Assembly: GCF_002127325.2 (NCBI RefSeq) | Contig: NC_035433.2 | Location: 122,170,088-122,234,087 of the forward strand | Direction of reading: 5' to 3' | Length of the DNA: 64,000 nt | DNA from: Helianthus annuus | Lineage: Eukaryota; Streptophyta; Magnoliopsida; Asterales; Asteraceae | Shown here: positions 33,803 through 45,600 of the stretch, in pieces | Position numbering within the stretch: position 1 is the first letter of the stretch | Layout: each line of letters opens with the position of its first letter | Notes under the pieces: generated by a model | Told to the model about the DNA's origin: nothing | Databases searched by the model: none | What the model saw: only the letters and a program-made list of their open reading frames with translations | Program-made: the position numbers and the translations under genes

Positions 33803-34364
33803 GATGACTTAGCACGTTTTCCAAGGTAAGTGACAAATAAGCGAAACTAGATTTTTGTACACAAGAGCGAAACCACAGATGTCCACAAAAACGAAACTAG
33901 GATGTTCAGAAAAGCGGAACTCTGATGTTCAGAAAAGCGGAACTACTGATGTCCTTTGGAGCGAAACCTTGATGAACCTTTGGAGCGAAACTTGTGTTCA
34001 CAAAAGCGAAACTACAATGCAATTTGGAACAAAACCTTTCAATTATGTGACACACGAGCGAAACTACTTGATTTTTGGAGCGAAACCTCTGATCTTTGGA
34101 CACAAAAGCGAAACTAAATGTTCAAATAAGCGAAACTATACAAAAATCCGTATAAGCGAAACCTAGTTCGAAGGTCATTTGGTCCATTTTTATTCCTAAT
34201 TTCAGCATGAAACTTTCCAGGGTTTGTTAATGTCCAAATATCTATGATCTGTGAAATTTTGATTCAATTTTGACTGTTAAAACTTTCTGAATTTAAGAAA
34301 GAAAGTGTAGAAGCAAGAAATGATGATAAAATCCAGCTAATCTCTGCAGAACTCCTCCTCCTGA
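33803..34364 (-). other. Untranslated leader of element A with an AGCGAAAC motif array
   Basis: About 12 copies of AGCGAAAC or AGCGGAAC plus two degenerate ones lie between 33839 and 34162. The same motif occurs five times in the A LTR. No ORF is seen. Confidence 0.8.
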
Positions 34365-34376
34365 GCTCTGATACCA
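34365..34376 (-). promoter_or_regulatory. Primer binding site of element A (tRNA-iMet)
   Basis: Coding-strand TGGTATCAGAGC, 2 nt after the LTR end. Confidence 0.92.
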
Positions 34377-34378
34377 CT

Positions 34379-34808
34379 TGTAGGATCGTGTTCTGACCCG
34401 ATTGAGTCGTTCAGAGGCGTTCAACTTCGTTTCAGGTGCGGAATAACAAGAAACGAAGATAGAAATAGCTTGTTCTTCACTAAATATGCTGATTTTATTG
34501 ATCTGACAACGTTTACAGCTCAAACCTCACACCGGCAGCACTTCGGCATGGAATACAAGACATACCCTCTAGTTTCGCTCGAAAGACCACCTATATATAT
34601 GCATGGTAGTTTCGCTCATAGGTACATGTCCATATGAGCGAAACCTCATATGTCCAAATAAGCGAAACTATCTCAATATGACCATAAGAGCGAAACCTCT
34701 ACCTAAGACACATATACTCTCCAGTTTTCTCGTAAAACGCGCCCTAATCTATACAATACAATGTATGACTCGATCCAAGACGAAGTCGACAGATGTAGTG
34801 CACCAACA
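34379..34808 (-). repeat. 5' LTR of element A
   Basis: 430 bp copy of 27263-27692 with about six differences, so roughly 0.5 million years at the usual plant LTR rate. The hairpin pairing is intact in both copies. Confidence 0.94.
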
Positions 34809-36657
34809 CCTTACCACTTTGGGAATCCTATAAATACCCCATGTCACTTTCATTCTTTCCACTTTTGGCAAGTGACGTCCGACCAGTGCTCCTACTCACT
34901 TTTTCCTTCGATTTCTCGCAATTCCGGTAAGATCTCGTCAATCTTGTACTTCCATAGTCTACACGCACTCCTACACCTTTCTATCTTTTGAATCTTAACT
35001 TTTAACCGTGAAATCATCAAGACTCGATGTGTTCTAGGATGACGTCATCATGTGTTCTTGAAGAACTTCATGTTTTGGCCTCAATCCACCAAGAACAACT
35101 TAGATCTAACCGATTTCCACATAAACAAACAAAGGTTCTTCATGGATCTAGACATATTCACGGTAAAAAGGATTGAGAGAAGGTTTTCCAACTTTCTTTC
35201 AACTCTTTTACACTCAATACATTCAAAACCGGTAGAATCGGACCTAGTGCTGACATACCACTCGTTGTTGTGGTCGCGTTGGTTTAAGATCTGAACTCTA
35301 TCCAAGACACTGCCGATTTCGGGTTAAACATGGAATACCGTCTTGAACCGTTAACTGATCGGATTTGGGTGATTCCTGTCCGATCGGGGATACCAAGTAT
35401 TGACAAAGTTTCTGTTGGTTAGCACGTTATCAAGACGTCCCGATAAAACGACAAACAATCAAAACGGCCAAGTGTAAGACGAACGGAACAACCAGGACGG
35501 AGTGCTGTCCGACCGGACTACTGTCCGAACGGACAGCCATCCGAGCGACCGGCTATCCGAACGACGTACACTATGGGTCCCACACCGTCCGATCGACCGA
35601 CCTGAAAGGTAGAGGTACTTCAATGTTTCAAAATACTACAACAAAAACTTCAAAAGTCAAGCCATAATACACAGACACATCCTTCTCAAAGGAAGAATCA
35701 ATCCACTCGAATAGTCATCCGACCGGACTACTGTCCGACCGGACCACTGTCCGAACGGATCGCTATCTGCACGACCGGCTGTCCGATTGGACTACCATCC
35801 GATCGAACTGCTATCCGAGCCACTCGCACTTTGCATCATTTTACACGTCGCTTATTGTTATGCCATCACTCTGTTCAGGCTAACCCTACTCTCTAGTGCT
35901 CCCTTCAATCCATCAACCGCTGTAAGTATACTCGATTCCTTTTTGCTTTACGCACTTTCGGGTGTTACATACGTTACTTATTCTAAATCACATCGACACA
36001 CTACGCAATACTTTAAACGCTAATCGTTACTGCATGTTATACGTGACTAAGTGAATGCTTGTTTGTTATGTTTACACATGGAATGTTGTCTACCTGCCTT
36101 AACGACGATATTACTATAGTTTGGACTCAGCACCCGCTCACGCGGAGGTTGTTAAGGACAATTATTTGCATGGATTACAGTGGTGATCATGTATTACGAA
36201 CTGCCTTGGGCAGTCAACCCGCAGTCATTGGTATCGATAGGTTCATGTCGATAACTAACATGTTTCGTTTTACTCAGTGTACGTGCTGGTTATGCGTAAA
36301 CTATTTCGAACTCTATATGTTATTATCAAACTTGTATACTCGCCTTTACACTATGTGTATTGACTTTTATTTTAACGTATGTGACATGTGCATAAGGTGT
36401 CTATTTGCTTGGAAATCAAGGCTAGGAAAGAGTCCTAGAAACCAACAAATAGTTGTCTGTACTAATGAAACCTGAGTTGTCGGAACAGAACTATTTGACT
36501 AGATTTTGTCTGTAATAATTACGTTATCTTTTATGACATGGTATGGGACGTGTTGTTATAAATAATCGGTAATTGTAGTTGTTATGGAAACTTCTGGACA
36601 ATCTGTTTCACTCAGTGCCACGCCCCGATGTTTCCGCCATCGGGTTGGGGTGTGACA
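34809..36657 (+). repeat. 5' LTR of element E, segment 2
   Basis: This begins with the second CCTTA, then the TATA box (TATAAATA, 34829-34836). A second, larger TCCGACCGG array follows in the transcribed part, at 35480-35590 and 35715-35822, with dyads such as GTCCGACCGGAC (35507, 35733) and GTCCGAACGGAC (35523). It ends in GGGGTGTGACA at 36657. A 138-codon ORF at 36059-36475 is also present in the second LTR but has no recognisable domain, and I do not call it a gene. Confidence 0.88.
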
Positions 36658-36755
36658 GATTGGTATCAGCGCCATAACTATAGGGAATTTGGCAAGACTC
36701 GACCTAGTCCGGGTCGATGTCTTAGAGATGACCTAGTCTATAGTTAGGAACCAAC
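36658..36755 (+). other. Element E internal stub with primer binding site
   Basis: TGGTATCAGCGCCATAAC at 36661-36678 is the tRNA-iMet site with one change (GCGC for GAGC). About 80 bp of leader follow, up to CCAAC (36751-36755), where F begins. The rest of the E interior is missing. Confidence 0.8.
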
Positions 36756-39286
36756 TGTAACATCCGTCAAAATGGATTCCTGAAATCCGACCCGTTTTGA
36801 AATTCGAATCCTAACCTTGAACCAACGGAAATTTTTCGCGAATCAAATATCCGTCGAAAGACTTTTATATGGTTATTATATGTGTAATTAATTATTGTTT
36901 TTGTCAAAAAAAAATCACAATAATACTTCAATATACTAAGTAATTAGTTAATTTAATTAACTTAAAGGTTATTTAGATAACCTAGTTAGTTAGAGGAAAT
37001 CAAATAAACCAAGTTAAGTTAGCTATTTAATTAACTCTTAAGATGAGGGGCTATTGTTGTAAATAATTGAGTATATAAGAAAACTCTAACCCTAATTCTA
37101 ATAACACATCAGCCGCACTCCCCCTTTCTCTCCCGAATTCCGGCGACTCTTGCGTCGACCATTATCTCCGGCCAAGCTCCTGTACCCCCCCCCTCGTCTT
37201 CTCTGACCGGTTTTCCGGTAAACACAACCAGCCCACAACCCTGTTACTGTCCATTTGAACGGCCGACCACCACCATTCTGATGGTGGCGCACAATAGTGA
37301 CGGTAGGCGGAGAGGGAGAGAGAACGAGACGAGAGAGAAAAGGCGACGGCGATGATTCAGGTTCGAACGAGCCTTGTTTCGGCTCGGATTCCGACGGCAG
37401 CGCCGCCGTGAGCGGCGACGATTCTGATTCCATACCGACATACCTCCGTAGTCCCGGTAAGTGCCAACTTCGTGTTCAGTTTCGGGTCGAAGTACAGTCT
37501 CGGGTTCAGTCTCGGTTCAAGATTCGTATGTGTGGATCGAGTTTTGTTCGGGTCAGCTCAGTTCTGTTTCAGGTCTTGAGCTTTGGTTCCGGTTCACGTC
37601 TTATCGTCGCGGTACAACTTTCTTGTTCTTTTTTTTCTTCTTTGCTTTCGTTTAAATCACGTATACAGTGAAGATGGTTGTTCGGTTTGGGTATGGTTTT
37701 GTGAAGACGATGATTTGTATCAGTTCTTAAAGGAAATAATAGTATATGGATAATTGAACTCTGAATACTATAACTATTTGAATGTTATAATCGTTCAGCA
37801 AAACTAAACAGAAAGTTAAGTATTATATATAATAGTTTACGTATGAAGAAAATGATTCTGCTAGCATGTATAAATGAAATAAAGAAACTTGTTGATCTTG
37901 TATAAATGAGCTAAAAACTCAACATGTTTCAAAACAGGGATGTAGACTAGTGGGTTAGAATGTTTGTGAAAGATCAGGTGGTGCGGGTTCGACCCGACAC
38001 CTGTGTTTTGTTACGGGTATTTTTTTTTACCAAATTCTTTTGTTGACTTTTTACTTCTTAAAATTCTTTTATGTTATTTTTAATGTTTTACTGTAATATT
38101 TTTTTTCTCTTTTCTTTTCTTTGTTTTAATCAAAACCATGAATTCTAATTTTTTTTTTTAACTGTTAACTCGTTTGTTTTTTTATTAAAACTCTTGAAAT
38201 GTCTTAAATGTTTGTAATACGTAACTATAAAACGCAAATGATGTCTCTTTTATACAAAATATTAATAAAGATTAGTTAAATATTCTAACTAATTAGAGAT
38301 GTAATTAACTTGAAAACTTTAAATATGAGGGAGTTTATTTAACGAGATCTCTTTTTATAGTACCAAAAATCTTTAATTAAAATTATAGATAATTAAATTA
38401 TTGAAACAATAAATATTAGGATTTCTTATTCTAACCAATAAATAATAACGAGTTCGTTATGTGTCATTCTAAATATCTAGGATAATCACTCTCGTGCATT
38501 TGGACTTCCTACCTTTCACTCGTGCATTATTTTAGTGAATCTCAAAACGCAACCAATGTGAGTATACTCGATCCCTTTTTCCCCTTTACACTTTGGGATG
38601 CAACATGTATACCTATTCAAAACAACTTTTATGCTTAAACAAAACATGCTCTATCTATGAACGTGACATGAAACTATTGTGAATAATTGCTATGCTTGTA
38701 TGCTCTATGAACGATTTGGAACGTTATATGCTCATTAACTTTGCTAGCCCACCTTAACAATTATAGCGCTATAGGATTAACGCCCCGCCCGCTATTCTAA
38801 TTGGGTATTGTTAAGTTAAACATTACCACCCCGCCGAACGATTGGGATTAGGCTATTTTTATGCGTTGTATTCTTGGGTTTGATCATATAGTACGCCAAA
38901 AAATTGCATTGCTAGTAAATTTATTCACTATGTTACATGTTGGATATGAGTTTTTATTCTATTATGCTATGTAACCAAACTTGTATACTCGCCTTTGCTT
39001 TTGCATTGAACTCTATTTTAATACATGTTGCAGGTTAATTATTGAGATGATATTCAAGACGAAACAAGATTTAGGGTGGACTAGATACACACCTAGATTA
39101 ATCTATCTTTTATTGTTATGTTATGTTGTGAAACAATGTTATTTCTTTTTGAATCTTGTATGACATTTAGTATTGCAATGAAATTTGAATTTAATTAAAT
39201 ATTGTCACATAGTGTTATGACGTCTCTTGCAATCTATACACACTTCGTCTCATCCCGATGTTTCCGCCATCGGTTGGGGTGTGACA
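36756..39286 (+). repeat. Element F LTR 1
   Basis: 2531 bp, TGTAACATCCGTC to GGGGTGTGACA. TATATAAG lies near 37073. A GC-rich island follows at 37100-37450 with overlapping ORFs on both strands, and then AT-rich sequence. It includes a SINE-like head: an A-box-like stretch near 37942 and B-box GGTTCGACCCG at 37986-37996. Confidence 0.88.
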
Positions 39287-42200
39287 GATTGGTATCAGAG
39301 CCATAACTATAGGGAATTAGGAAAAGTAGGAATGCTTTAACCTAGTCTATAGTTTTAGAGCTTTATTCTTATGTTTTTGCTTGAAACTACTTGCATGCTA
39401 CTTCATTTGCTTTTATTTATCCTCTTTTGATCTTTTAAACATATATGCCTCTTATGTGTTAACACTTAACATGCTATATTTGTTATTACGTGTTAATACT
39501 TGTTCCATAGTTCGATTCTTTATGTGTATTCTTGACATCTTTCTATTTCTCTATGCGTTAGTACTTGTTTTATTGTCCCATTCCTTACGTACCATTCTCG
39601 ATGTGCCTTCTTATGTGTTTATATTGGTTTGTGTATTCCTTTAGCGTACATCCTTCCTAAAGCATTTTGCTCGATTTTTTTTAACTCGAAAACACTCGAA
39701 TTGTACAAACGAGACGAGTCTACCAAAATAGGCGTGAAACCCACAATTTGGTAAACGACTCTCATCTCGCTCGATTCTATTTTTGCATGAAATTCACAAT
39801 TAAGTTAGGAGTGAAATCCACATCTTAATGGAAATTTCAAATTTTAAATTCTAGTGGACCCTCGTCAAAGTGTTGAAATTAAATTTTGACCCGACGAGTA
39901 CCAACCACACTTAGGATACGAAATCGCCAAGTTAGGGGTAAAACCCGTATCTCGTCGACTAGTCCCACTCCTGATTTTCATAAACCCCGCCAAGTCTCGA
40001 ATCTTCGATTGAATTGTGGCATGTAGTAACCGGAAGGGTGAATACCGTTAACCGACTTGTCGGCGAGAGTATACCACCTATTAGGCCAAAACATGCTTTT
40101 CAATTTCAAAAGACCTTTCGACCACTTTGGTTAGTCAACGTTCCGTTTTGGAACCATCCAAATTTTAATCGAACTTACGCTTTATTATTTTCGATCTTTC
40201 ATGATGAAATTCTCTTTTGACAATTTTGAACCATTTTGAGATTTCACTTTTGCGCATACATCATACTATTACTTTTCATACGGTTATACATCATTAGCAT
40301 GCATAATTTCTCGTAATTTTATTTACATTTTTTTTTGTTACTACAAGTGGAGATATATCAACAAGATAGGAGTGATTTCCTTACCTTGACGATTAACTTT
40401 ACTTCTTTTCTTATCTTACAACGACCTCGCCAATGGGTTACGGGTGATTCCTTACCTAAGTGATCGTTACCGAAACTTTCTTTTAATAGATTATATTATG
40501 TAAACACGATCATGTTTATATCTAAATCGTTTATCATTAGTCAAACCTCTAATTATTTCAAAATGCATTCTTTATATAATCGAATTTCTTATCCTACAAT
40601 CTAATTTCATATCACTCACACACACAAAATTCTTAACTTTTACCATAAACGCTCACTCATCGATTTTCAAAATTTCACGAAGTGCTACTTATCAACCTAG
40701 TCGGTCTAATAAATCCATGGCCCACAAAATTTCATATTTAACGTAATTATTGAAACACGCTCATCTCACTTCATTAAACTAGAGATTTTTATTTTCAATT
40801 TGGAATCAAACCAATGTTTTCGCACACACCTATAAAATATTACAACTACAATTCAACATTTACTAAAATTTCTCTCAAAAGCAATAAAACATTTTATTAA
40901 AAGATGCTTTTCAACAATCACTAAGTTCATATACCAAATGCCTTTCTATGGATCAACTTTTTCACAAGAATCTGTAAGTTTCAAAATTTCTAATACAAAG
41001 TTACTTAAAACGATGCAACTTATTAATCTCTAGAACTTTTCAAAACCTCACTCGATACGTCAATTAAATTCAAAGCACGTGGGTAAGGAAACTTCATAAG
41101 GACTGACAAATTTTCAACTTGTGTAAAGTCCTTTAAAACCGTAGTAGCATTTCCATTCGTTTACAAGGTACAACTAACATAATCAATAGATGCTCTATAC
41201 TCCCTTACATTCACAAATTAGAGTCTATATTTCGTGACAACTTAATCTATTTTAACTTCATATTTTGCTCAAACAACTATATATGTATATCATTTTACGT
41301 GTTTTAGCTTATATCTCACGATAATTTCACTTATACACTCATTTTTACCTTCATACTCAAAACTTCTTGGCTTTTTACATGTTTAAATTCGTATATTACG
41401 ATTCATACCATAAACAAAATCATTACGTATTACACTCATATCCATATTCGTATTTCTACATCTTATGTCTACACTTATATTTATATCCACACATTTATGT
41501 TAATTTTCATAATCATATCCATATTCATACGTTTTATATTATACTCATGTTCCCAAATTATACATTTACACTACACTTATATCCAAGTTTATGTTCATAT
41601 TAATACAATTATACTTACACTCACATTTGTGCAATTACATTTACACTAATATTCATATTCATGCTTATACTTACACATCCTACTTATACTCATACTTATT
41701 CAACAATGCTTAAACTTATATTCACACCCGTGCATTTTATTCATGCAAATACAATTATGTTTACACTTATATTCATGGTTATACTCGCGTTTATACGACT
41801 TATGTTATACACATACTCATATATATGCCCTCATTTATACGATTTATGTTTATGCTCACATTCATTCGTATATGCTCAAATTGTACTCCCGTTTATATTC
41901 ATTTTTTTTTGCACGTTATGCTTATACTGGTAATCATACTCTTATTTATGCATTTCTGTTATGCTCGCATGCGTATTCACGTTTAAACTTATACTAAGCT
42001 CATGCTTTTATTCATACTCAAAATTTATACATTTGCACATGTACGCGAGTGAAACCCGAGGGATTCGCTTACGTAGGTTTTATACTATTTGAAACGCAAA
42101 CATGCTTATATGCTACATTTCTATACACACACAACCCTATTTTCTTTTCAAAATTTATGTATACCTTGATTCATACGCAACTAATACAAACTATGCGGAT

Positions 42201-42751
42201 CATACGACGATTGGTATAATCACGGGTGCACACGGGATTATAGTGATGGGCGTATGAGAAGCCATAGAGTGTACTACTGCGTATGGTATGACACGGAACG
42301 TAACATGACACGAATAACGAAACGGACGTAACATGGTCAAAACATTGTGGATACGCCGCTGGTACTTCCTATATATAAGTGTTTTCACCATGTTACCAAA
42401 CTCTCGTAAAACGTGCCATGAGAAATTCAGTGTTTTGCAGACCCTTTGACCTAATTCAAACTTTAAACAACTCGCAAACGCATTACATCCGATTATCCAC
42501 GACGAGACCTCATCCTAAACACATCACTTTCGTCTATCCAGTACTTATACTATTCTTACACTCACAATTGTGTATTTAAAATCGATCGTTCACGTTCATA
42601 CTCCCATTATTTTCCGTTATTCTTTGTCTTTCATATGAACCCCGTTCGCGATCAAGTCTCATCTATTCCCTCTGTCGAATCTTTGGATGTCATCTTTTCA
42701 AAAGCCTTTCTCTTAGATTTCGAGGACGAAATCTCCTAAAGTAGGGGAGAC
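39287..42751 (+). other. Element F internal region, noncoding
   Basis: PBS TGGTATCAGAGC is at 39290-39301 and the PPT (GTAGGGGAGAC) at 42741-42751. No domain is readable between them. At 39700-40450 short phrases such as GGAGTGAAATCCACATC and GGGGTAAAACCCGTATC recur. At 41340-42010 the plus strand is a G-poor, degenerate repeat of TTATAC/TCATAT-like words. I see no gene here. Confidence 0.75.
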
Positions 42752-45279
42752 TGTAACATCCGTCAAAATGGATTCCTGAAATCCGACCCGTTTTGAAATT
42801 CGAATCCTAACCTTGAACCAACGGAAATTTTTCGCGAATCAAATATCCGTCGAAAGACTTTTATATGGTTATTATATGTGTAACTAATTATCGTTTTTGT
42901 CAAAAAAAATAACAATAATACTTCAATATACTAAGTAATTAGTTAATTTAATTAACTTAAAGGTTATTTAGATAACCTAGTTAGTTAGAGGAAATCAAAT
43001 AAACCAAGTTAAGTTAGCTATTTAATTAACTCTTAAGATGAGGGGCTATTGTTGTAAATAATTGAGTATATAAGAAAACTCTAACCCTAATTCTAATAAC
43101 ACATCAGCCGCACTCCCCCTTTCTCTCCCGAATTCCGGCGACTCCGGCGTCGACCATTATCTCCGGCCAAGCTCCTGTACCCCCCCTCGTCTTCTCTGAC
43201 CGGTTTTCCGGTAAACACAACCAGCCCCACAACCCTGTTACTGTCCATTTGAACGGCCGACCACCACCATTCTGATGGTGGCGCACAGTAGTGACGGTAG
43301 GCGGAGAGGGAGAGAGAACGAGACGAGAGAGAAAAGGCGACGGCGACGATTCAGGTTCGAACGAGCCTTGTTTCGGCTCGGATTCCGACGGCAGCGCCGC
43401 CGTGAGCGGCGACGATTCTGATTCCATACCGACATACCTCCGTAGTCCCGGTAAGTGCCAACTTCGTGTTCAGTTTCGGGTCGAAGTACAGTCTCGGGTT
43501 CAGTCTCGGTTCAAGATTCGTATGTGTGGATCGAGTTTTGTTCGGGTCAGCTCAGTTCTGTTTCAGGTCTTGAGCTTTGGTTCCGGTTCACGTCTTATCG
43601 TCGCGGTACAACTTTCTTGTTCTTTTTTTTCTTCTTTGCTTTCGTTTAAATCACGTATACAGTGAAGATGGTTGTTCGGTTTGGGTATGGTTTTGTGAAG
43701 ACGATGATTTGTATCAGTTCTTAAAGGAAATAATAGTATATGGATAATTGAACTCTGAATACTATAACTATTTGAATGTTATAATCGTTCAGCAAAACTA
43801 AACAGAAAGTTAAGTATTATATATAATAGTTTACGTATGAAGAAATTGATTCTGCTAGCATGTATAAATGAAATAAAGAAACTTGTTGATCTTGTATAAA
43901 TGAGCTAAAAACTCAACATGTTTCAAAACAGGGATGTAGACTAGTGGGTTAGAATGTTTGTGAAAGATCAGGTGGTGCGGGTTCGACCCGACACCTGTGT
44001 TTTGTTACGGGTATTTTTTTTTACCAAATTCTTTTGTTGACTTTTTACTTCTTAAAATTCTTTTATGTTATTTTTAATGTTTTACTGTAATATTTTTTTC
44101 TCTTTTCTTTTCTTTGTTTTAATCAAAACCATGAATTCTAATTTTTTTTTTAACTGTTAACTCGTTTGTTTTTTTTATTAAAACTCTTGAAATGTCTTAA
44201 ATGTTTGTAATACGTAACTATAAAACGCAAATGATGTCTCTTTTATACAAAATATTAATAAAGATTAGTTAAATATTCTAACTAATTAGAGATGTAATTA
44301 ACTTGAAAACTTTAAATATGAGGGAGTTTATTTAACGAGATCTCTTTTTATAATACCAAAAATCTTTAATTAAAATTATAGATAATTAAATTATTGAAAC
44401 AATAAATATTAGGATTTCTTATTCTAACCAATAAATAATAACGAGTTCGTTATGTGTCATTCTAAATATCTAGGATAATCACTCTCGTGCATTTGGACTT
44501 CCTACCTTTCACTCGTGCATTATTTTAGTGAATCTCAAAACGCAACCAATGTGAGTATACTCGATCCCTTTTTCCCCTTTACACTTTGGGATGCAACATG
44601 TATACCTATTCAAAACAACTTTTATGCTTAAACAAAACATGCTCTATCTATGAACGTGACATGAAACTATTGTGAATAATTGCTATGCTTGTATGCTCTA
44701 TGAACGATTTGGAACGTTATATGCTCATTAACTTTGCTAGCCCACCTTAACAATTATAGCGCTATAGGATTAACGCCCCGCCCGCTATTCTAATTGGGTA
44801 TTGTTAAGTTAAACATTACCACCCCGCTGAACGATTGGGATTAGGCTATTTTTATGCGTTGTATTCTTGGGTTTGATCATATAGTACGCCAAAAAATTGC
44901 ATTGCTAGTAAATTTATTCACTATGTTACATATTGGATATGAGTTTTTATTCTATTATGCTATGTAACCAAACTTGTATACTCGCCTTTGCTTTTGCATT
45001 GAACTCTATTTTAATACATGTTGCAGGTTAATTATTGAGATGATATTCAAGACGAAACAAGATTTAGGGTGGACTAGATACACACCTAGATTAATCTATC
45101 TTTTATTGTTATGTTATGTTGTGAAACAATGTTATTTCTTTTTGAATCTTGTATGACATTTAGTATTGCAATGAAATTTGAATTTAATTAAATATTGTCA
45201 CATAGTGTTATGACGTCTCTTGCAATCTATACACACTTCGTCTCATCCCGATGTTTCCGCCATCGGTTGGGGTGTGACA
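42752..45279 (+). repeat. Element F LTR 2
   Basis: 2528 bp, about a dozen substitutions and a few homopolymer length changes from LTR 1. It is followed at once by another PBS (45283-45294), so it acts as a 5' LTR for the partial second interior. Confidence 0.88.
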
Positions 45280-45600
45280 GATTGGTATCAGAGCCATAAC
45301 TATAGGGAATTAGGAAAAGTAGGAATGCTTTAACCTAGTCTATAGTTTTAGAGCTTTATTCTTATGTTTTTGCTTGAAACTACTTGCATGCTACTTCATT
45401 TGCTTTTATTTATCCTCTTTTGATCTTTTAAACATATATGCCTCTTATGTGTTAACACTTAACATGCTATATTTGTTATTACGTGTTAATACTTGTTCCA
45501 TAGTTCGATTCTTTATGTGTATTCTTGACATCTTTCTATTTCTCTATGCGTTAGTACTTGTTTTATTGTCCCATTCCTTACGTACCATTCTCGATGTGCC
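45280..45600 (+). other. Partial second copy of the F interior
   Basis: Apparently identical to 39287-39607, ending CGATGTGCC. The sequence then jumps to ATCCGACCGACC of the E LTR at 45601. Both parents share GCC at the breakpoint. Confidence 0.85.

Larger units (their letters stand above)
27263..34808 (-). mobile_element. Element A: gag-only Copia (Sirevirus-like) LTR retrotransposon, complete
   Basis: 7546 bp in minus orientation: 430 bp LTRs (about six differences), tRNA-iMet PBS, PPT, and a perfect target duplication CCTTA (27258-27262, 34809-34813). The empty site can be read directly in the second E LTR at 45614-45630, where GGCCTTACCACTTTGGG is uninterrupted. Internally it has the same plan as B: motif-array leader, long gag, long 3' noncoding region and no pol. 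It is non-autonomous. Confidence 0.94.
36756..45600 (+). mobile_element. Element F: large LTR element without coding capacity (LARD-like), rearranged
   Basis: The order is LTR (36756-39286), internal (39287-42751), LTR (42752-45279), and the first 321 bp of the internal region again (45280-45600), then a jump into the E LTR. The two LTRs are about 99.5% identical by eye. No gag or pol is left, but GATTTCGAGGACGAAATC-like sequence before the PPT (about 42717-42735) is what remains at the end of chromovirus pol in relatives. An LTR-internal-LTR-internal order is the product of unequal recombination between LTRs. The right end of F is lost. Confidence 0.85.

Noticed and set aside
7936..34364. 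Regularly spaced short repeats in the A, B and C leaders as CRISPR-like arrays
   Set aside because: The repeats are 8-10 bp, imperfect and irregularly spaced, in a plant retrotransposon leader with no cas genes nearby.
35787..36475. ORFs of 78 and 138 codons in the E LTR as genes
   Set aside because: They lie in LTR sequence, have no recognised domain, and differ in end point in the second LTR copy (46869-47261).
37930..38000. A tRNA gene at the A/B-box-like site in F
   Set aside because: No cloverleaf can be drawn; only the promoter-box similarity holds.
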